Shown one piece after another: positions 1 to 11,318 of a stretch of DNA of 64,000 nucleotides; the stretch's first letter is position 1; each line of letters starts with the position of its first letter. Under the pieces are notes generated by a model. The model did not search any database. It saw nothing but the letters and a program-made list of their open reading frames with translations, and had not been told where the DNA came from. Source of the DNA: Hordeum vulgare subsp. vulgare (Eukaryota > Streptophyta > Magnoliopsida > Poales > Poaceae); assembly GCF_904849725.1 (NCBI RefSeq), contig NC_058519.1, positions 534,262,316 to 534,326,315 on the forward strand, written 5' to 3'. The position numbers were made by a program, and so were the translations under genes.

Positions 1-1480
1 TCACCAACAAGCTGCCCCAAATCCTACAAGAGGCTCACGTAAGAATACACATGAACATGAACCTCAACATCTACTTGGTTAATTCAATTATCAAACTTCC
101 ATTGTGACAATGGCCAGGCGAAGCTTCGCAACCCCCTCCGTCCCCCGCGTTGCTCCTCCAGGTGCGACACGGACGGAAGCCCTAGATCCCGCCATCAGTG
201 TCCCTTCCTCCCTGCCCTCTCCCCTCGCCACCGTCGAATGACATGTCTGAGTGAAGCCTGTCGCCTGGACGGCAGTGGCGGAGCTCCCCCTGCTCGCGGT
301 GGCGCGAGTGTGACTGATCTGGTGCGGTGGCCATGGTGGTTGTCCTCGGTGCGTCTTGCGTGAGGGGAGAGTGGCAACGTCCCTGGGACAAGGTGGATGG
401 CGTGCCTCGGCTCGGCACAGATCTGGGTCTGCTCTGCCCAGATCTGGTGTGTGGTGGGCGTGGCGGGGGCTCTTGGTGGGGTCGAGCTGGCGACAGTGTT
501 AGTGCAGCCCGGCAGGTGCTGGCCGGTGCGTGGTGGGGTGCACAGTTTCACAATGCTGTGCCAACGGCTTGTGCAGGACCGACTTGGCCCTCGGGCTGAC
601 CCGAGACTGCACAGGGTGGAGGGGGCGACTGCTCTGGTCGGGGCCAATTTGGAGCAGCTGCTCCCGCCTTGCCTAGCCGAAAGCGGCCTGCTTGGTCGGG
701 TCGATGCCTTTTTCTATCGAAGTTTGTGGTTTGCTCCGGCCGACGTGTTGCTCGTTGGAGCTGCTAGTCTCTGTGGTGCAGTGGCCTCTACGTGGTGTAG
801 GTGGTCCTGCTGGTGGTATGTGTGGCAGCACCACCCTTTCACAGATCCGGTTCGTTGGTGGATGGTGAAGGTGGTCAGGTTGTGTTGTTCATTGACATTT
901 GCCCGTCTCCTTGGTGTCATCTGGCTCGATCGACGATTCCTGGGTCCGGTGTCTTTGGTCTGTTTCTGTGGGAGATTGCTCCCTGTTGGCACTAGCTGAG
1001 CTCCTTCCCCGGTTCTTGTATAGGTGGAGAGGCTTAGGGCTCTGGGCGAAAGCCTTGGTTCTATGGGGATCGAAGGATACCGACGACATTGCTTCTTGAA
1101 GTTGTTGTTGAAGAGTTCCTTCTCTTCACTAAATCATGGTTTGTTGGTTCTAGGGTTGCCGTGGAGGCTGTTTGGTGTTGCTGGACTTTCCCGAGGACCG
1201 ACGGGGTTGTTGTGGATGACTCTGGGCGAAAGCCTTTGTTTGGTGGGGTCGAAGGATACCAGCGACGATGCTTCTTAAATGCATCACCAAAGAGTCATCA
1301 CACTTCTTCAGGTTGTGGGCATGTTGGTGGTGGAGTTTGAGTTGTCAATGTCGGCAAGGGTTGGGTTGTTGCACGATTGTCCTCTGTTCAATCGTGTGTT
1401 GTAAGGTTTTTCGGCCTAGTTTCCCTTATAAACAGTGCTCCTGCCTTGCACGTAAAAAAAGACTACCCTTGTGAACCAAT
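1..1480. other. Unassigned GC-rich repetitive sequence
   Basis: GC-rich, G/T-skewed sequence with many short overlapping open frames on both strands. No frame shows a recognisable domain, so I do not call a gene. The style, including a duplicated segment at 1040-1278 and a short A-run near 1455, resembles the 3' region of a degenerate retroelement. I cannot place it in a family. Confidence 0.4.
1040..1278 (+). repeat. Two diverged direct repeats of about 60 bp
   Basis: Positions 1040-1099 and 1220-1278 both begin with TCTGGGCGAAAGCCTT, continue through a GATCGAAGGATACC-like core (GGTCGAAGGATACC in the second), and end near TGCTTCTT. The copies are about 180 bp apart and differ by scattered substitutions. 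This is a partial tandem duplication inside the unassigned GC-rich repeat. Confidence 0.7.
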
Positions 1481-2290
1481 ATATGCACTTTCAGCTGAGG
1501 ACACTCATCTTGCTAATTAATTTGTGTGGCAAATCTTACATGTGTAGTTTAATTGTGTAATTGTTCAATGATCCAGTGATTAGTGCTGCTATATGCAAGG
1601 GAATGATAGAATGATGACTATGCAAAGTGAGCGAGGGAATCAAACTATACTCCTTTAGATGTGAAAAGGAAGATCGATCATATGCTTAAACAAAAAAAAT
1701 ATGCTATGTCTATTGTGGAGTAATAATTATATGATTAGTATATCATGGGTTGCGAGAGTATCACAAGCTTGAACTCCAATTTATGTGTTACTTCATAAGG
1801 GGCAGATTTGGATCCACTAGTTTCATGCTATGGTTAGATTTATCTTAATTTTTCTTTCGTAGTTGCGCATGCTTGCGAAAGGGGGTAATCATAAGTGGGT
1901 TGCTTGTTCAAGTAAGAACAACACATTAACACTAGTCCACCCACATATCAAATTAACAAAGTAACAAATGTGAATCAACTCAACATGGTGAACATGACTA
2001 GACAGAAATTCCCATGTGTCCTCGAGAGCGCTTGCTTCATATAAGAGTACTCTTAGGCGTGTCCTTTGCTATAAAAAGGATTGGGCTATTTTGCTGCATA
2101 CTTGCTACTACTCTTACTTATCACTTGTTATGAATTATCTTGCTACCAAACTATTTATCAAGTTACCCATAGCACTTGTAGAGAATATCCTTGCTGAAAC
2201 TGCTTATCATTTCCTTCTTCTCCTCGCTGAGTTCGACACTCCTACTTATCAAAGGGACTACGGTTGATCCCCTATACTTGTGGGTCATCA
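1480..2290 (+). mobile_element. Truncated Gypsy-type LTR, 3' part
   Basis: The stretch ends with GATCCCCTATACTTG followed by TGGGTCATCA. The same kind of 3' terminus closes the LTRs of the complete elements at 3854-11099 and 49563-61434. No PBS follows 2290; the next sequence is a different LTR family, so this is a fragment or truncated solo LTR. The right edge is firm. The left edge (about 1480-1700) is a guess from the change in base composition. Confidence 0.6.
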
Positions 2291-3357
2291 TGCACCACTA
2301 TTTGAATCATGACTCCTCGCATTGTGTGAGGGCGTGAGGATAATACGATGGCCTTAGTGGATTCTCGGGGAGCATTGTGCCTCCACACCACTCCAACAGA
2401 GACGTACTTCCTCTCAAAGGGAAGGAACTTTGGTAACACATCCTCGCCTAAAATGGACTTCGTTTGGTAGTATCGTTTCCATTTCTTTTACAATAAACTC
2501 TTGCTTTGCCCAATAGAAACACTAGTTGAAAGAGTTGGAAGTTCTTCTTTCTAACTTGCAATTATAGATATAGAACTAATTTTTTATAATTAATTTATCG
2601 TTTAAATTTTGAAAATTCTTTCAATATAATGAAAAAATCAAAAAGGGTTTCTATTTAATGATGAAATTAAAATCGATAAATAGAAAAGTCTTTTTGGATT
2701 TTTGAAAAAATTCTAGAATGAAAGTCTACTTACTTCGTTCCCTAATATCATTCAAGAGATTCTGAGGAAATGATTGGGTTTCCACCGAGCTGAAACAATA
2801 TGTGGATGGTTCTAGTAAACCTCCAATTTCTTCCCGAAACTTCCCAAGAAAAATCCCGAATTGGATCCAAAACTGACGGGTTCATGTGAGCTTATCCATG
2901 CGGTTAGGCACTCTTCAAATAGGAATCCATTTTCTAACTGGCTTTTGTGCTTTTGTGAGTTGTCCGAGATCTTTTCGATGACCTATGTTGTGTTGAAGGG
3001 ATATCTATATGATCTGATCGATTGCATAAGACCCGCGGTAGTAATAGAACGGGGAAAGTATGTAGAGAAGACATCTCTTTTCAATTTCGATTATCTATAT
3101 ATTAGTTCATTTCTATTTCTATATATTAGTATTAGTTAGTAGTACTATTCTATTAGTTAGCAATCCCTGTACATCTTACCTTTACTTTCTGCAAGTTATC
3201 GTGTTGTATCTTTTAGTTGCTTGCTACCATCATATAGGTTGCTAACCTAGTTGCATATCTAGACAACCTATTTATCGTTTAGCCTAATTTAAGGAAAAGG
3301 GGTAAAATTAGTAGTTGCCTCTTCACCCCCCTCTAGTCAACCATATTGATTCTTTCA
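2291..3357 (-). mobile_element. Fragment of the B/I LTR family, split by plastid-like DNA
   Basis: 2291-2445 is the diverged reverse complement of about 11575-11725 inside element B, and 3165-3357 ends with the reverse complement of the element B start (TGAAAG...TAGAGGGG). This is therefore the same LTR family in the opposite orientation. It is truncated on the left at 2290 and interrupted by about 0.7 kb of plastid-like sequence. The terminal CA is at 3356-3357. Confidence 0.7.
2480..3160 (+). other. Probable plastid-derived insertion (NUPT)
   Basis: An AT-rich block with no similarity to the surrounding LTR. From memory, about 2740-3080 (for example the stretch containing ATGACCTATGTTGTGTTGAA) matches conserved non-coding and small-ORF sequence of the grass plastid inverted repeat, in the rps12-trnV neighbourhood. 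It holds no plastid gene that I can name. The LTR family resumes on both sides, which argues for insertion into nuclear repeat DNA rather than assembly contamination. Edges are approximate. The plastid origin rests on recall, not on a search. Confidence 0.6.
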
Positions 3358-3848
3358 TCAGTGTAGCATCCACAGGAACAAACTGTGAGCTCACACATCT
3401 TTGAACAATACTCATGTACACTGGATTGATCTAGATCACTCATTTTTTATGGGAGGCGTCACAATGGTTAAGTCGGGCTATTGTAGCACGAGACTTATGG
3501 TATCTCCAACATGGCCCCTCAAACCACCCGCATCCGTCCGGACCGCACGATCAGGACATGTTTTGCCATCCAAAGCGATCATGTATCTGTCCATGAGTCG
3601 ATCCGGTAATCCTTTTTTCAACATACTGAAAGCAAACTCGGGAGGAGGGGACTTCGCGAGAGTCCAGACACAAGCCGTGTAGGACTCCAACACCCAAGGC
3701 CCCTTTTCTTCCATCCCACCCATGCACCCCTTCCTTTCACCCGCACCCTCGTCGTTCATCATTGCCATTGTACCTCTCTAGCCGCCACCCACGCATCCTC
3801 ACACGTTTGCAGACTCACCCATGAGAACGTCGGCCTTGGAATACGCCG
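3358..3848. mobile_element. Left part of a probable PIF/Harbinger element
   Basis: Unique-looking sequence cut at 3853 by the 3854-11099 retrotransposon and resuming at 11105. Near 3490 it contains GGTATCTCCAACATGGCCCC, a style I associate with termini of Triticeae Harbinger elements. Further right, the same interrupted unit holds a Myb/SANT-like ORF remnant typical of PIF/Harbinger ORF1. I could not confirm terminal inverted repeats or a TWA duplication. Class assignment is inference. Confidence 0.4.
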
Positions 3849-3853
3849 CTTTA

Positions 3854-5385
3854 TGATACGTCTCCGTCGTATCTATAATTTTTTATTGTTTCATGCCAAT
3901 ATTCTACAACTTTCATATACTTTTGGCAACTTTTTATACTATTTTTGGGACTAACATATTGATCCAGTGCCCAGTGCCAGTTCCTGTTTGTTGCATGTTT
4001 TTTGTTTCGCAGAATATCCATATCAAACGAAGTCCAAACGCAATAAAAATTTACGGGGATTTTTTTGGAATATTTATGATTTTTGGTAAGAATAATCAAC
4101 GCGATACGGTGCATGGAGTGCCCACAAGCCCACCAGCCGCGGCTAGGGGGTGGGCCCGCGGCTGGCAGGCTTGTGGCCACTCCTTAAGGCTGTTGGTGCC
4201 CTTTTCCGCCGCAAGAAAGACAATATCCGGAAGAAAATCATGTTAAAATTTCAGCCCAATCGGAGTTACGGATCTCCGGGAATTTAAGAAACGGTGAATC
4301 GCAGAATCTGGGAGCGTAGAAATAGAAGGACGCAGAGAGAGAGATCCAATCTCGGAGGGGCTCTCCCCCTCCGCCGCCATGGAGACCATGGACCAGAGGG
4401 GAAACCCTTCTCCCATCTAGGGAGGAGGTCAAGGAAGAAGAAGAAGGAGGGGGGCTCTCTCCCCCTCTCTCCCGGCGGCGCCGGAACGCCGCCCGGGACA
4501 TCATCGTGTGACGGAGATCTACACCAACACCTCCATCATCTTCACCAACATCTCCCTCATCTTCCCCCATCTATATTCAGCAGTTCACTCTCCCACAACA
4601 TGATGTACCCTCTACTTGAACATGGTGCTTTATGCTACATATTATAATCCAATTATGTGTTTCTATCCTATGATGTCTGAGTAGATTATCGTTGTCCTAT
4701 CGGTGATTGATGAATTGCTATGATTGGTTTAATTTGCTTGTGGTTATGTTACTGTCCTTTGGTGCCCATCATATGATCACGCGCGTGGATCACACCATAG
4801 GGTTAGTTGTATGTTGATAGGACTATATATTGGCAGGCTAGAGTGACAGAAGCTTCAAACCTAGCATAGAAATTGATGCGTATGGGATTGAAGGGGGACC
4901 AATATATCTTATTGCTATGGTTGGGTTTTACCTTAATGAACGTTAGTAGTTGCGGATGCTTGCTAATAGTTACAATCATAAGTGCATAGAATTCCAAGCA
5001 AGGGATGACATGCTAGCAGAGGCCTCTCCCACATGATACTTGCTATCGATCTAGTAACGTAGTCAATTGCTTAGGGACAATTCCGCAACTCCTACCACCA
5101 CTTTTCCACAGTCGTTAGACACTCGTAGTTGTTTCTTTATCTAACCAGTCCCTAGTTTTATTTACTTGTTCTTTACTTTCTTGCAAGCCTATCCTATCAC
5201 TCCTACAAAGTACTTCTAGTTTCATACTTGTTCTAGGTAAAGCGAACGTAAAGTGTGCGTAGAATTGTATCGGTGGTCGATAGAACTTGAGGGAATATTT
5301 GTCCTACCTTTAGCTCCTCGTTGGGTTCGACACTCTTACTTATCGAGAAAGGCTACAATTGATCCCCTATACTTGTGGGTTATCA
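3854..5385 (+). repeat. 5' LTR of element 1
   Basis: A 1532-bp LTR, TGATACGTCTCC...GGGTTATCA. Compared with the 3' LTR it keeps an extra GC-rich stretch near 4125-4175 that the 3' copy has lost. Differences elsewhere are mostly single substitutions. Confidence 0.9.
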
Positions 5386-5396
5386 AGACCTTTTTC

Positions 5397-5414
5397 TGGC
5401 GCCGTTACCGGGGA
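5397..5414 (+). other. Primer binding site, tRNA-Asp type (element 1)
   Basis: TGGCGCCGTTACCGGGGA is complementary to the 3' end of plant tRNA-Asp(GUC) with one mismatch. It lies 11 nt beyond the end of the LTR, an unusual spacing shared by all five Gypsy-type elements in this window. Confidence 0.85.
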
Positions 5415-5521
5415 GCAATAGCGTGGGGTGAATATCCTCGTGTGTGCTTGTTTGCTTTATCACTAAGTAGATTTATTTGCTGTTTTAAGTTGTTCTCTAT
5501 CTTTAGTTATGGATATGGAAC

Positions 5522-6718
5522 ATGAAATACCAAAAAAGAATAGGTGTACTTGCTACTCATGGAGATGGGGAACCTCCTAAAACCCTCGATGCTCGTTATG
5601 TGGAAAATATTATGCACTTCTTTAGTAATCCTGAGAAAACCCCATTAAATTATATAATGGGATACACATTGGATCAACGTGAATACTTTAGGGATTATTG
5701 CTTGACTCAAAAAGGGAAACTATTATGGGATCAAATTCATATGTCGAAATGGTATGCTTGGGAGCTATGCTTGAGATATGATGTTACTTGTTGCTCTAGG
5801 ATGAAGGCTCAACACCTTCCCTTTTCTTGTGAATTTAATGATCATAGAACCTTGGCTTCTTATGCTAATGGTATATATGATTACTATGATGTGGAGCAAA
5901 TAGAAGAGTTTGTTGCTTTTATGGGTGCTTATGAAATTGAGGCTGTGTTTAAAGAGTGTGATGATAATGATGATGCTCCTTACCGATCTGAAAATTTGGC
6001 TATGCTTCGTTATTGTTATACTAATTATGAATATAATGCCCATATTGAACGATTTAAGGAGAAATTCTATGCTGCCCAAGAAGAGACTATTATTTTGCAG
6101 GAAACTATGGAAGAAGAAAATGCTGAAATTGTGAGCTCATTAGATGAATAAGATGAAGAGGAGAGCGAAGAACAAAAGGAGGAAGAGCGGACTAGCTACC
6201 CATGTCCACCTTCTAATGAGAGTAACTCTTGTACTCATACATTATTTAATTTCCCTTTGTTCTTACTGAAGGATGAATGCTATGATCCCTTGGATTCGTT
6301 TGAAATATCCTTTTTTGATGAACTTGATGCATGCTATGCTTGTGGCCATGTTGCCAATATGAATGATGCTTATGAAGATGAGCTAGCTATAGTCCCTTAT
6401 GTTAAACATGATGATTTTGATGAATATAATATGCATGTGCTTGCTGCTCCTACTTGCAGTTATTATGAGAGAGGAACTACATCTCCACCTCTCTATGTTT
6501 CCAATACGATAAGATTGCAAGAAACTGCTTATGCTATGTATTGGCCTTTACTTGGTGTGCATGAATTGTTCTTTTATGACATGCCAATGCATAGGAAGAG
6601 AGTTAGACTTCGTCATTGCTTGATATATGTTACCTTGTGCTCACTACTAAATTTCAAATCATTGCTAATTAAAATTGGCTTTGATATACCTTGGGATCCG
6701 GGTGGATCCATTACTTGA
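5522..6718 (+). pseudogene. Unknown ORF of element 1 with a single in-frame stop
   Basis: One reading frame of about 398 codons, interrupted only by TAA at 6149-6151. The N-terminal part (about 209 residues) is rich in Tyr, Asp and Glu. The stop falls in a strongly acidic Glu-rich linker at about 6100-6200. The C-terminal part (to 6718) has several Cys and aromatic residues. I recognise no gag capsid, zinc knuckle, protease or polymerase motif, and the capsid-like pattern seen in elements D, E, F and G is absent. An upstream ATG at 5509 lies in another frame, so a small indel may have separated the original start. The single stop suggests recent decay. It is presumably the element's own protein, with unknown role. 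Confidence 0.6.
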
Positions 6719-6726
6719 GCACTTTA

Positions 6727-6775
6727 TGCCTAGCTTAATGGCTTTAAAGAAAGCGCTGCCTGGGACACAACCCGG
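6727..6775 (+). promoter_or_regulatory. Conserved 49-nt post-ORF block (element 1 copy)
   Basis: Begins TGCCTAGCT 8 nt after the ORF stop codon. It contains the palindrome AGCGCT and ends in the hairpin CTGGGACACAACCCGG. The same 49-nt block, equal in length, follows the last stop codon of D, E and G. The outer hairpin pairs differ between element 1 (C-G, T-G) and the others (T-A, T-A), so pairing is kept. Function unknown; an RNA packaging or dimerisation signal is an inference. Confidence 0.6.
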
Positions 6776-9577
6776 AAGTTTTAGAGAGTCATTTATTTCT
6801 GTTGAGTGCTTTTATTTAGTTTAAAAACAAAAAATATAGAGGGGAACTTAAAACTTTTTCAAAAAGAGAAGCGATTGAAAGGTGATGCATTGCGGAAGTG
6901 AGGGTCGACCTTGAACACTTGTGTTCATGCTCATGGAAACAATGTAGAATTTTTCATGGAAGTTTCTCACAAAAAAATATTATCCCCTTGTACAATTCCT
7001 TTGTGTTTTTAAAAATAATGTGCCAAGTAAAGCCTTTACGATTAGTTTGGGTGATAGTTGTTTGATCACGCTTAGAAAAGACAGAAACTTTCTTCTCACG
7101 AAATTAATTTTCATTTTTATTCTCGAAGAGATTTTAAGTTGATTATTTTTGCTTCTGATTGATATGAAAATTTTACAGACGTTCATAATTTTTCAGATTT
7201 TTTGAGATATCAGAAGTATACGGAATATACATATTTCTACAGACTGTTTTGTTTTGACAGATTATGTTTTCTATGCATTGTTCTCTTATTTTGATGAATC
7301 TATGGGTAGTATCGGGGGGTATGAACCATGGTGAAGTTGGATTACAGTAGATATAATGCTAATATGAATTTAGAATGATTTCACAACAGTACTTGAAGTG
7401 GTGATTTATTTTATTATACTAACGGATCTCACGAAGTTTTGTTGAGTTTTGTGTGATTGAAGTTTTCAAGTTTTGGCTGAGAGCACGATGGATGAAGGAA
7501 TAAGGAGAGGCAAGAGCCTAAGCTTTGGGATGCCCGAGGCACCCCAAGGTAATATTCAAGGAAGACTCAAGCGTCAAAGCTTGGGGATTCCCCGGAAGGC
7601 ATCCCCTCTTTCGTCTACAATCTATCGGTAATTTTACTGGGAGCTATATTTTAATTCGTCACATGATATGTGCAAATGCTTGGAGCGTCTTTTGTGTTTA
7701 TTTTTCCTTTTTTCTTTTATGAAGCATGCTGGTATGAGATAGTCCTTGGTTGGCTTTATAGAATGCTCCTTGTGCTTCACTTATATCTTTTGAAGTTTGG
7801 ATTGCCTGTTTCCCCACACATAGAAAACCGCCATTTGTAGAATGCTCTTTTGCTTCACTTATATTTGTTAGAGAGGGCATATCTTTTGTAGAAAGAATTA
7901 AACTCTCATGCTTCACTTATACCTATTTAGATAGTTAACAGGAGTTGGTCATTCACATGGTTAGTCATAAAATCCTACATAAAACTTGTAGATCACTGAA
8001 TATGATATGTTTGATTCCTTGCAACAGTTTTGCGACATGAATATGTGATATTAGAGTCATGCTAGTGAGTAATTGTGTATTTTTAGAAATACTTGTGTTA
8101 AGGTTTGTGATTCCCGTAGCATGCACGTATGGTGAACCGTTATGTGATGAAGTCGGAGCATGATTTATTTATTGATTGTCATCCTTTGTATGGAGGTCGG
8201 GATCGCACGATGGTTAACTCCTAACAACCTTTCCCCTAGGAGCATGCGTGTAGTACCTTGTTTCGATGACTAATAGACTTTTGCAATAAGTATGTGAGTT
8301 CTTTATGACTAATGTTAAGTCCATGGATATACGCACTCTCACCCTTCCACCATTGCTAGCCTCTCTAGTACCGCGCAACTTTCGCCGGTGCATTACACCC
8401 AGCATATAGCCTCCCTCAAAACAGCCATCATACCTACCTATTATGGCATTTTCATAGCCATTCCGAGATATATTGCCATGCAACTACCACCGTTCCGTCT
8501 CATGATATGTGCCGCCACTTCCATATTGCCATGCATGATCGTAAGATAGCTAGCATGATGTTTCCATGGCTTGTCCGTTTTTTGATGGCATTGCTATGCT
8601 AGATCATTGTCACGGTACACTACCGAAGGCATTTCATAAAGAGTCATCATTGCTCTAAGTATTGAGTTGTGAGTGTGATGATCATTATTAATAGAGCATT
8701 GTCCCATGTGAGGAAATAAAATAGGCCAGCGAAGCCCATTTACAAAAAAGAGGCCAAAGATGCCCACCAAAATAAAAAAAAGAGGCCAAAGAGCCCACAA
8801 AAAAATGAGAGAAAAGAGAGAAGGGACAATTGCTACTATCCTCTTTCCACACTTGTGCTTCAAATAGCACTATGATCTTCATGACAGAGAGTCTCCTATG
8901 TTGTCACTTCCATATACTAGTGGGAAATTTTCATTATATAACTTGGCTTGTATATTCCAATGATGGGCTTCCTCAAAATTGCCCTAGGTCTTCGTGAGCA
9001 AGCAAGTTGGGTGCACACCCACTAGTTTCTTTTGTGAGCTTTCATACACTTATAAGCTCTAGTGCATCCGTTGTGTGGCAATCCCTACTCACTCACATTG
9101 ATATCTACTGATGGGCATCTCCATAGCCCGTTGATACGCCTAGTTGATGTGAGACTATCTCCTCCTTTTTTGTCTTCTCCACGACCACCATATTCTATTC
9201 CACCTATAGTGCTATGTCCATGGCTCATGCTCATGTATTGCGTGAAAGTTGAAAAGGGTTGAGAGCACTAAAGTATGAAACAATTGCTTGGCTAAAACCG
9301 GGGTTGTGCATGATTTAAATATGTTGTGTGGGGAAGATGGAGCATAGTCAGACTATATGATTTTGTAGGGATAACTTTCTTTGGCCGTGATATTTTGAGA
9401 AGACATGATTGCTTTGTTAGTATGCTTGAAATATTATTGTATTTATGTCAAATGATAGACTATTGCTTCGAATCACTCGTGTTTTAGTATTCATGCCATG
9501 ATTAGATTATATGATCAAGATTATGCTAGGTAGCATTCCACATCCAAAATTATCTTTTTTTTATCATTTACCTACTC
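6776..9577 (+). other. Non-coding internal region of element 1
   Basis: 2.8 kb between the post-ORF block and the 3' LTR, with no open frame of convincing length or domain. It is AT-rich with scattered short repeats of a TTCACTTATA type near 7770-7920. Its counterparts in element G (31641-34198) share phrases, so it is element sequence rather than host DNA. Confidence 0.7.
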
Positions 9578-9608
9578 GAGGACGAGCAGGATTTAAGCTT
9601 GTGGATGA
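9578..9608 (+). other. Pre-LTR conserved block and polypurine tract (element 1)
   Basis: 31 nt starting GAGGACGAGCAGGA and running through TTAAGCTTG into the first base of the 3' LTR. The purine-rich end serves as the plus-strand primer. D, E, F and G carry equivalent blocks of 31-32 nt. Confidence 0.75.
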
Positions 9609-11099
9609 TGATACGTCTCCGTCGTATCTATAATTTTTGATTGTTTCATGCCAATATTCTACAACTTTCATATACTTTTGGCAACTTTTTATACTATTTT
9701 TGGGACTAACATATTGATCCAGTGCCCAGTGCTAGTTCCTGTTTGTTGCATGTTTTTTGTTTCGCAGAATATCCATACCGAACGAAGTCCAAATGCAATA
9801 AAAATTTATGGGGATTTTTTTTGGAATATTTATGATTTTTGGGAAGAAGAATCAATATGAGACGGTGCACGGAGTGCCCACCAGCCACGGCCACAAGAAA
9901 CTCCTTAAGGCGGTTGGTGCCCTTCTTTCGCCACAAGAAAGATAATATCCGGAAGAAAATCGTGTTAAAATTTCGGCCCAATCGGAGTTACGGATCTCCG
10001 TGAATTTAAGAAACGGTGAAACGAAGAGCACAGAAATAGAAGGACGCAGAGAGAGAGATCCAATCTCGGAGGGGGTCTCGTCCCTCCGCCGCCATGGAGA
10101 CCATGGACCAGAGGGGAAACCCTTCTCCCATCTAGGGAGGAGGTCAGGAAGAAGAAGAAGGAGGGGGGCTCTCTCCCCCTCTCTCCCGACGGCGCCGGAA
10201 CGCCGCCCGGGACATCATCGTATGATGGCGATCTACACCAACACCTCCGTCATGTTCACCAACATCTCCCTCATCTTCCCCCATCTATATTCAGCGGTTC
10301 ACTCTCCCGCAACCCGTTGTACGCTCTACTTGAACATGGTGCTTTATGCTACATATTATTATCCAATGATGTGTTGCTATCCTATGATGTCTGAGTAGAT
10401 TACCGTTGTCCTATCGGTGATTGATGAATTGCTATGATTGGTTTAATTTGCTTGTGGTTATGTTGATGTCCTTTGGTGCCCATCATATGATCGCGCGTGT
10501 GGATCACACCATAGGGTTAGTTGTATGTTGATAGGACTATGTATTGGTAGGCTAGAGTGACAGAAGCTTCAAACCTAGCATAGAAATTGATGCATATGGG
10601 ATTGAAGGGGGGCCAATATATCTTATTGCTATGGTTGGGTTTTACCTTAATGAACATTAGTAGTTGCGGACGCTTGCTAATAGTTCCAATCGTAAGTGCA
10701 TAGAATTCCAAGTAAGGCATGACATGCTATCAGAGGCCTCTCCCACATGATACTTGCTACCGATCTAGTAACGTAGTCAATTGCTTAGGGACAATTCCGC
10801 AACTCCTACCACCACTTTTCCACACTCGTTAGACACTCGTAGTTGTTTCTTTATCTAACCATCCCCTAGTTTTATTTACGTGTTCTTTACTTTCTTGCAA
10901 GCCTATCCTATCACTCCTACAAAGTACTTCTAGTTTCATACTTGTTCTAGGTAAAGCGAATGTAAAGTGTGTGTAGAGTTGTATCGGTGGTCGATAGAAC
11001 TTGAGGGAATATTTGTCCTACCTTTAGCTCCTCCTTGGGTTCGACACTCTTACTTATCGAGAAAGGCTACAATTGATCCCCTATACTTGTGGGTTATCA
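9609..11099 (+). repeat. 3' LTR of element 1
   Basis: 1491 bp, starting TGATACGTCTCC and ending GGGTTATCA at 11099, directly followed by the second CTTTA copy. It is shorter than the 5' LTR because of a deletion in the GC-rich segment near 9885. Confidence 0.9.
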
Positions 11100-11318
11100 C
11101 TTTACACCCAGGATCCCTCCACACCCGGGTACCCTGTGCATACCAGCCGATGTCGTCCATGGCAGACACCACGATCGACACGTGTTCAGTCAAATGTTGT
11201 TGAGGTTTTTTGAACATCTTGTTGTTTTGTAGAGAAGCGAGATGACGGGGTACTCGGTGTACGAGGATGAGTTGTTGTACAATGTGTAGTTGGCCATTTC
11301 TGAGGACTTTGTGAGCAT

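Larger units (their letters stand above)
3854..11099 (+). mobile_element. Complete non-autonomous Gypsy-type LTR retrotransposon (element 1), TSD CTTTA
   Basis: The element is 7246 bp, with LTRs at 3854-5385 and 9609-11099, both starting TGATACG and ending TTATCA. The flanking 5-bp duplication CTTTA is perfect (3849-3853 and 11100-11104). The PBS matches plant tRNA-Asp with one mismatch, and a PPT precedes the 3' LTR. The internal 4.2 kb holds one gene-length ORF of unknown function and no protease, reverse transcriptase or integrase, so it must be mobilised in trans. LTR style fits the abundant Triticeae Sabrina/WHAM group, but I do not assign a family. Confidence 0.9.

Noticed and set aside
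182..1099. Several open frames of 60-200 codons in GC-rich sequence on both strands
   Set aside because: They overlap on both strands, lack any domain, and result from low stop frequency in GC-rich DNA. The region looks repetitive.
2861..3139. 92-codon frame as a gene
   Set aside because: It lies in plastid-like non-coding DNA and spans several unrelated plastid segments. No expression signal in nuclear context.
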